Assembly: GCF_042676045.1 (NCBI RefSeq)
Contig: NZ_JBHTJV010000010.1
Span: 124,001 to 188,000, forward strand
Direction: 5' to 3'
Length of the DNA: 64,000 bases
From: Pseudahrensia aquimaris
GTDB lineage: Bacteria > Pseudomonadota > Alphaproteobacteria > Rhizobiales > Rhizobiaceae
Position 1 is the first letter of the stretch, and the number at the start of each line of letters is the position of its first letter. Position numbers and translations under genes: made by a program. Below the pieces are notes generated by a model. It searched no databases and was not told the origin of the DNA. It was given only the letters and a program-made list of their open reading frames with translations. Shown here one piece after another: positions 60,669 to 64,000 of this stretch.

Positions 60669-61958
60669 ATGGACAGCATCATCATTCGCGGCAACGGCAC
60701 GCTGAACGGCGCAATACCGATTTCAGGCGCTAAAAACGCAGCTCTTCCTTTGATGATTGCGTCGCTGCTATCGAGCGAACCACTGGTGCTTGAAAACGTA
60801 CCGCGTTTGGCGGACGTGGAGGCATTGAAGGATATTCTATCAAACCATGGTGTTGATTACCGCGTGGGTGGCAAACGCCCCGGCGATGCGGTCACCACTG
60901 GCCGTCGCATTTCCTTTCGGGCGGAAACAATCGTCGACACCACCGCGCCTTATGATCTGGTGCGCAAAATGCGCGCTAGCTTTTGGGTCATCGGGCCACT
61001 TTTGGCTCGTTGCGGCGAAGCAAAAGTCTCTCTGCCTGGCGGTTGCGCCATCGGCACGCGACCAATCGATTTATTCATCGAAAGCCTCAAGGCGTTGGGG
61101 GCGGAGATCGACATTGATGCCGGATATGTGAGTGCGAAAGCACCAAACGGCTTAAAAGGAGCGCACTACACGTTCCCCAAAGTCTCTGTCGGCGCGACGC
61201 ATGTGATGTTGATGGCAGCATCATTGGCACAAGGCGACACAATCATCGAGAACGCCGCGCGGGAGCCAGAAGTCGGTGACCTCGCTACCTGCCTGAACGC
61301 GATGGGCGCAAAAATCACGGGTATCGGAACATCGACACTGAAAATTCAGGGCGTAACTTCGCTGCATGGCGCGACGCACCCCGTTTTGCCAGACCGTATC
61401 GAGACCGGCACGTTCGCTGCCTGCGTTGCCATGACCGGCGGCGATGTGATGTTGCAAAACGCTCGCCCGGAGCTTTTGCAAAACGCGCTTGATGTATTGA
61501 AACAGACTGGCACCAACGTCGAAATCCTCAACGAAGGCATTCGCGTGAGCCGCAATGGCGGCGACATTCACCCGGTCGATTTCACAACCGAACCTTTCCC
61601 AGGCTTCCCCACCGATTTGCAGGCGCAATATATGGCGCTGTTAACCCGCGCTAAGGGCGTGAGCCACGTCAAAGAGACCATATTTGAAAACCGCTTCATG
61701 CACGTTCAAGAACTCGCTCGCCTTGGTGCAGACATTGCAATCGATGGCCAAATGGCGACTGTTACCGGCGTTGAACGCTTGTCTGGTGCGCCCGTAATGG
61801 CCACCGATTTGAGGGCGTCTATGTCATTGGTTATTGCGGGTCTCGTCGCGGACGGGGAGACGGAAGTGAACCGCGTCTACCATCTCGACCGCGGTTTTGA
61901 ACTGCTGGAAGAAAAGCTCTCTGCCGTTGGTGCGGATATCAAGCGGGTCTCCGCTTAG
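60669..61958 (+). CDS. murA: UDP-N-acetylglucosamine 1-carboxyvinyltransferase
   Basis: 429 aa from the ATG at 60669. The substrate-binding Lys-Asn is in ISGAKNAALPLMIASLL and the catalytic Cys in SLPGGCAIGTRPIDLFIES. It transfers enolpyruvate from PEP to UDP-GlcNAc, the first committed step of peptidoglycan synthesis; the Cys makes it fosfomycin-sensitive in principle. The end overlaps the convergent pyridoxal kinase gene by 20 nt. Confidence 0.95.
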   Translation: MDSIIIRGNGTLNGAIPISGAKNAALPLMIASLLSSEPLVLENVPRLADVEALKDILSNHGVDYRVGGKRPGDAVTTGRRISFRAETIVDTTAPYDLVRKMRASFWVIGPLLARCGEAKVSLPGGCAIGTRPIDLFIESLKALGAEIDIDAGYVSAKAPNGLKGAHYTFPKVSVGATHVMLMAASLAQGDTIIENAAREPEVGDLATCLNAMGAKITGIGTSTLKIQGVTSLHGATHPVLPDRIETGTFAACVAMTGGDVMLQNARPELLQNALDVLKQTGTNVEILNEGIRVSRNGGDIHPVDFTTEPFPGFPTDLQAQYMALLTRAKGVSHVKETIFENRFMHVQELARLGADIAIDGQMATVTGVERLSGAPVMATDLRASMSLVIAGLVADGETEVNRVYHLDRGFELLEEKLSAVGADIKRVSA

Positions 61959-62808
61959 TCACCATCAACTGCCGCGTCGCTATCGGGGTGCGTGGTTTCA
62001 AGATGCTTTGGAGCGACTGTTCCAACAGCAATTCATCGCTGCCAGCATTGGCTGACATTGCCATCACTTCGGCCACTGCAGACGTCGTCAGCGAAAGCGC
62101 TTCTGCTGTGGAATCGCCGCGCAATATATGACCCAGCAAAAGTGCGGCTGTCAGATCCCCCAATCCGTTTGGGGGGCCGTCGAGCAAAGTGTGTTCTGCA
62201 ACCAGCGCCCTCGTGCCATCCAGCATCAGGTTCGCCGTCGCGCCTTCACGAAGAGCGGGACTGGAGGTCGCCAACACGAGCTTCGGCCCTAAGGCTTGAG
62301 CGGAGGCCAAAGTTTCGTGTTGTTGTGTTGCTCGCAAGTGTCCCGTCAACCACCCAAGTTCAAATCCGTTGGGCGTTGCGATATCGGCCAGCGGCAACAG
62401 GGTGTCGCGCATCGCCTCAGCCTGCGCTTGCGGTATGTAAAGCGCATCACCGTCACCCAGCACGGGATCAAGCGTGTAGCGTGCCAGTGGGTTGGCTCGC
62501 TTAACAGCTTCAACCAACGACGCTACAGGCGCGACCTGTTCAGCATTTCCAAGATAACCGCTTAACACCGCACCAACTTCACCAAGCCAAGGCGCATTCT
62601 CCAGATCAGCCAGCATTGCAGCAAAGCTCTCTGTCGGTGGCACGATGCGCGTGGCGGGCCCGTGTCCGGGATGCCAAGGAAGCGTGATTGTCGGCACGGT
62701 CCAAACTGGGAAGCCCATCACTTCCAGCGCCAGCGCCGCTGCACGGTTGCCCACTGTGCCGCGCACAACATGGCTGGAGATGACGATGACGGCTGGTCGT
62801 GTGCTCAT
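61939..62808 (-). CDS. pdxY: Pyridoxal kinase
   Basis: 289 aa from the ATG at 62808. Ribokinase-like fold: VIVISSHVVRGTVGNRAAAL at the start, TLDPVLGDGDALYIPQAQAE in the middle and PPNGLGDLTAALLLGHILRG with the GxGD catalytic Asp. It phosphorylates pyridoxal in B6 salvage. Minus strand, converging on murA. Confidence 0.92.
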   Translation of the reverse strand: MSTRPAVIVISSHVVRGTVGNRAAALALEVMGFPVWTVPTITLPWHPGHGPATRIVPPTESFAAMLADLENAPWLGEVGAVLSGYLGNAEQVAPVASLVEAVKRANPLARYTLDPVLGDGDALYIPQAQAEAMRDTLLPLADIATPNGFELGWLTGHLRATQQHETLASAQALGPKLVLATSSPALREGATANLMLDGTRALVAEHTLLDGPPNGLGDLTAALLLGHILRGDSTAEALSLTTSAVAEVMAMSANAGSDELLLEQSLQSILKPRTPIATRQLMVTKRRPA

Positions 62809-62920
62809 GGTGAGAATTCCCACTGATCCCTTAGCCTGTGGTAGCGCAAAGTGAGAGCTTCACCAAAGGGGCATGGATGTTTATTGTGTGCCTCACAAAT
62901 TGATATTGTGGAATTTTCAA

Positions 62921-63550
62921 ATGGCCCACTCCGTGACGCAACCTTCTTACGACCAGCCAGTGAAACGATCCTTGCGAATGGCGGTAATCGTTCTGGCGGG
63001 TTTGGTGCTGGCCTCATGCGGGGTCAACAACATCCCAACGTTTGAGGAAAAGGCGCGCGCCGCTTGGTCTCAGGTGCAAAATCAATATAAGCGCCGCGCG
63101 GATTTGATCCCCAATTTGGTGGAAACTGTCAAAGGATTCGCCGCCCAAGAGCGCGAAGTGCTCACCGCAGTTGTCGAAGCGCGTTCCAAAGCAAGCTCTG
63201 TGCAGATCACGCCAGACATGCTCACCAACCCCGACGCTATGCGAGCTTTTGAACAAAATCAGGCTGCTTTGTCTGGCGCGTTGTCACGGCTTTTGGTGAC
63301 AGTGGAACGCTATCCGGAACTGAAGTCCAGCCAGAATTTCCTTACATTGCAATCGCAGTTGGAAGGCACCGAAAACCGCATTTCCGTTGCTCGTCGGGAT
63401 TATATCGAGGCTGTGCGTATCTATAACACTGAGTTGAAAACCATCCCGGGCCGTTGGTGGCGCAGCCTTATGTATCCCGAGAATCAAGAGATGGCTTCCT
63501 TCACGATTTCTGAAGAAGACGCGAAAAATCCTGAAGTGAAATTCAACTGA
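62921..63550 (+). CDS. lemA: LemA-family lipoprotein
   Basis: 209 aa from the ATG at 62921. A lipobox VLASCG follows a hydrophobic stretch (RMAVIVLAGLVL). The LemA helical bundle is shown by YKRRADLIPNLVETVKGFAA and RVYNTELKTIPG-like VRIYNTELKTIPGRWW. Starts at GTG 62960 or ATG 62978 would place the lipobox closer to the N-terminus and cannot be excluded. LemA genes usually precede TPM-domain genes, as here. Confidence 0.88.
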   Translation: MAHSVTQPSYDQPVKRSLRMAVIVLAGLVLASCGVNNIPTFEEKARAAWSQVQNQYKRRADLIPNLVETVKGFAAQEREVLTAVVEARSKASSVQITPDMLTNPDAMRAFEQNQAALSGALSRLLVTVERYPELKSSQNFLTLQSQLEGTENRISVARRDYIEAVRIYNTELKTIPGRWWRSLMYPENQEMASFTISEEDAKNPEVKFN

Positions 63551-63558
63551 CTCGCCCG

Positions 63559-64000
63559 ATGACCATCGTTTTGCTCCGTTTGAAAGCGGCCACGGTCCTG
63601 TTGGCTTTGCTCTGCGGTTTGTGGATCGCTGTGCAAGCTAACGCACAAGGAGCCTTCCCTGCCTTGACGGGGCGCGTTGTGGACACCGCAAACCTGCTCA
63701 CCCCGGCACAGGAAAGTGCACTCACGGCCAAGCTGTCTGCCCATGAAACGCGTTCTGGCCAGCAAGTTGTAGTGGCCACAATCCGCTCGTTGAACGGCGA
63801 TGATATTGATGGCTACGCAAATAAGCTGTTCCGCGCATGGGGACTGGGCGACAAAGAACGAAACGACGGCGTTCTGTTTCTCGTTGCTCAAAATGATCGT
63901 AAAATGCGTATTGAGGTGGGTTACGGCCTTGAGGGGGTGCTTACCGATGCTCTCTCAGCCTACATAATTCGAACCGCGATTGTTCCACCGTTCCGACAGG
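63559..64000 (+). CDS. TPM-domain (YgcG-like) protein, cut by the window end
   Basis: The ATG lies 9 nt after the lemA stop and the frame stays open to the end of the window (147 codons). A signal peptide (LLALLCGLWIAVQANAQG) is followed by the TPM fold: GRVVDTANLLTPAQESALTA, NKLFRAWGLGDKERNDGVLF and IEVGYGLEGVLTDALS. The pair lemA-TPM is typical. TPM proteins are linked to envelope or photosystem maintenance in other organisms; the role here is unknown. The C-terminus is missing. Confidence 0.88.
   Translation, partial: MTIVLLRLKAATVLLALLCGLWIAVQANAQGAFPALTGRVVDTANLLTPAQESALTAKLSAHETRSGQQVVVATIRSLNGDDIDGYANKLFRAWGLGDKERNDGVLFLVAQNDRKMRIEVGYGLEGVLTDALSAYIIRTAIVPPFRQ

Noticed and set aside
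1..64000. CRISPR arrays, rRNA genes and insertion-sequence transposases
   Set aside because: I looked for regularly spaced repeats, rRNA-like sequence and transposase motifs and saw none.

Overview
The window reads as chromosome of an alphaproteobacterium, most likely a Hyphomicrobiales (Rhizobiales) member, carrying one integrated mobile element. The host assignment rests on gene content: a PodJ-like polarity protein with Sel1 repeats and a peptidoglycan-binding end, a TauE/TIGR02186 pair, DUF3429 and DUF6460 proteins, and a sodium-solute-symporter-type hybrid kinase with its LuxR-type partner. Species cannot be named from the sequence alone.

Left chromosomal part (1-32607). A minus-strand fatty-acid beta-oxidation cluster (43-9449) runs from a MerR regulator through two acyl-CoA dehydrogenases, a thioesterase, a GST, a thiolase, a small unknown membrane protein and a FadJ-type fusion, ends at a strong terminator, and is followed by a DsbA-fold isomerase. 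Then come podJ (9837-13280), a TauE/SafE exporter with its TIGR02186 partner, small membrane proteins, a MATE pump, pyrD and a DUF952 gene. A symporter with a small overlapping partner lies beside a response regulator and a symporter-fused hybrid kinase, an arrangement resembling CrbSR. mscL, a type I secretion ABC/HlyD pair without an adjacent substrate, and a divergent 2-hydroxyacid dehydrogenase / altronate dehydratase-type pair follow.

Mobile element (about 32608-60159). A large serine recombinase gene sits at the right end and runs into a tRNA-Thr(GGT) gene. The 9-base block aaatggtgc is present at both ends. Joining the ends at that block gives a continuous recombinase frame whose last 47 codons now lie about 26 kb away at the left end and whose stop overlaps the start of mobC. 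The inserted DNA therefore appears to split its own integrase gene. Inside, from left to right: mobC and a MobA/VirD2-type relaxase (frameshifted at an A7 run); a tightly overlapping operon of half-HsdS, HsdM, RhuM, HsdS, TIGR04141/DUF6119, dGTPase-like, HsdR and YgjP-like genes, preceded by a promoter flanked by two related palindromes; a 450-nt noncoding stretch full of hairpins that ends in a strong terminator; a minus-strand ParB-like / ArdA antirestriction operon; a ROK-family gene; an orphan gene behind a 12-bp-arm palindrome; and a transfer-related operon with a VirD4/TraG-type coupling protein, several membrane proteins and a zinc SprT-like protein. No VirB-type mating-pore genes are visible, so this looks like an integrative mobilizable element that needs a helper pore.

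Right chromosomal part (60154-64000). tRNA-Thr, a small basic protein, murA, a pyridoxal kinase gene converging on murA, lemA and the start of a TPM-domain gene that leaves the window.
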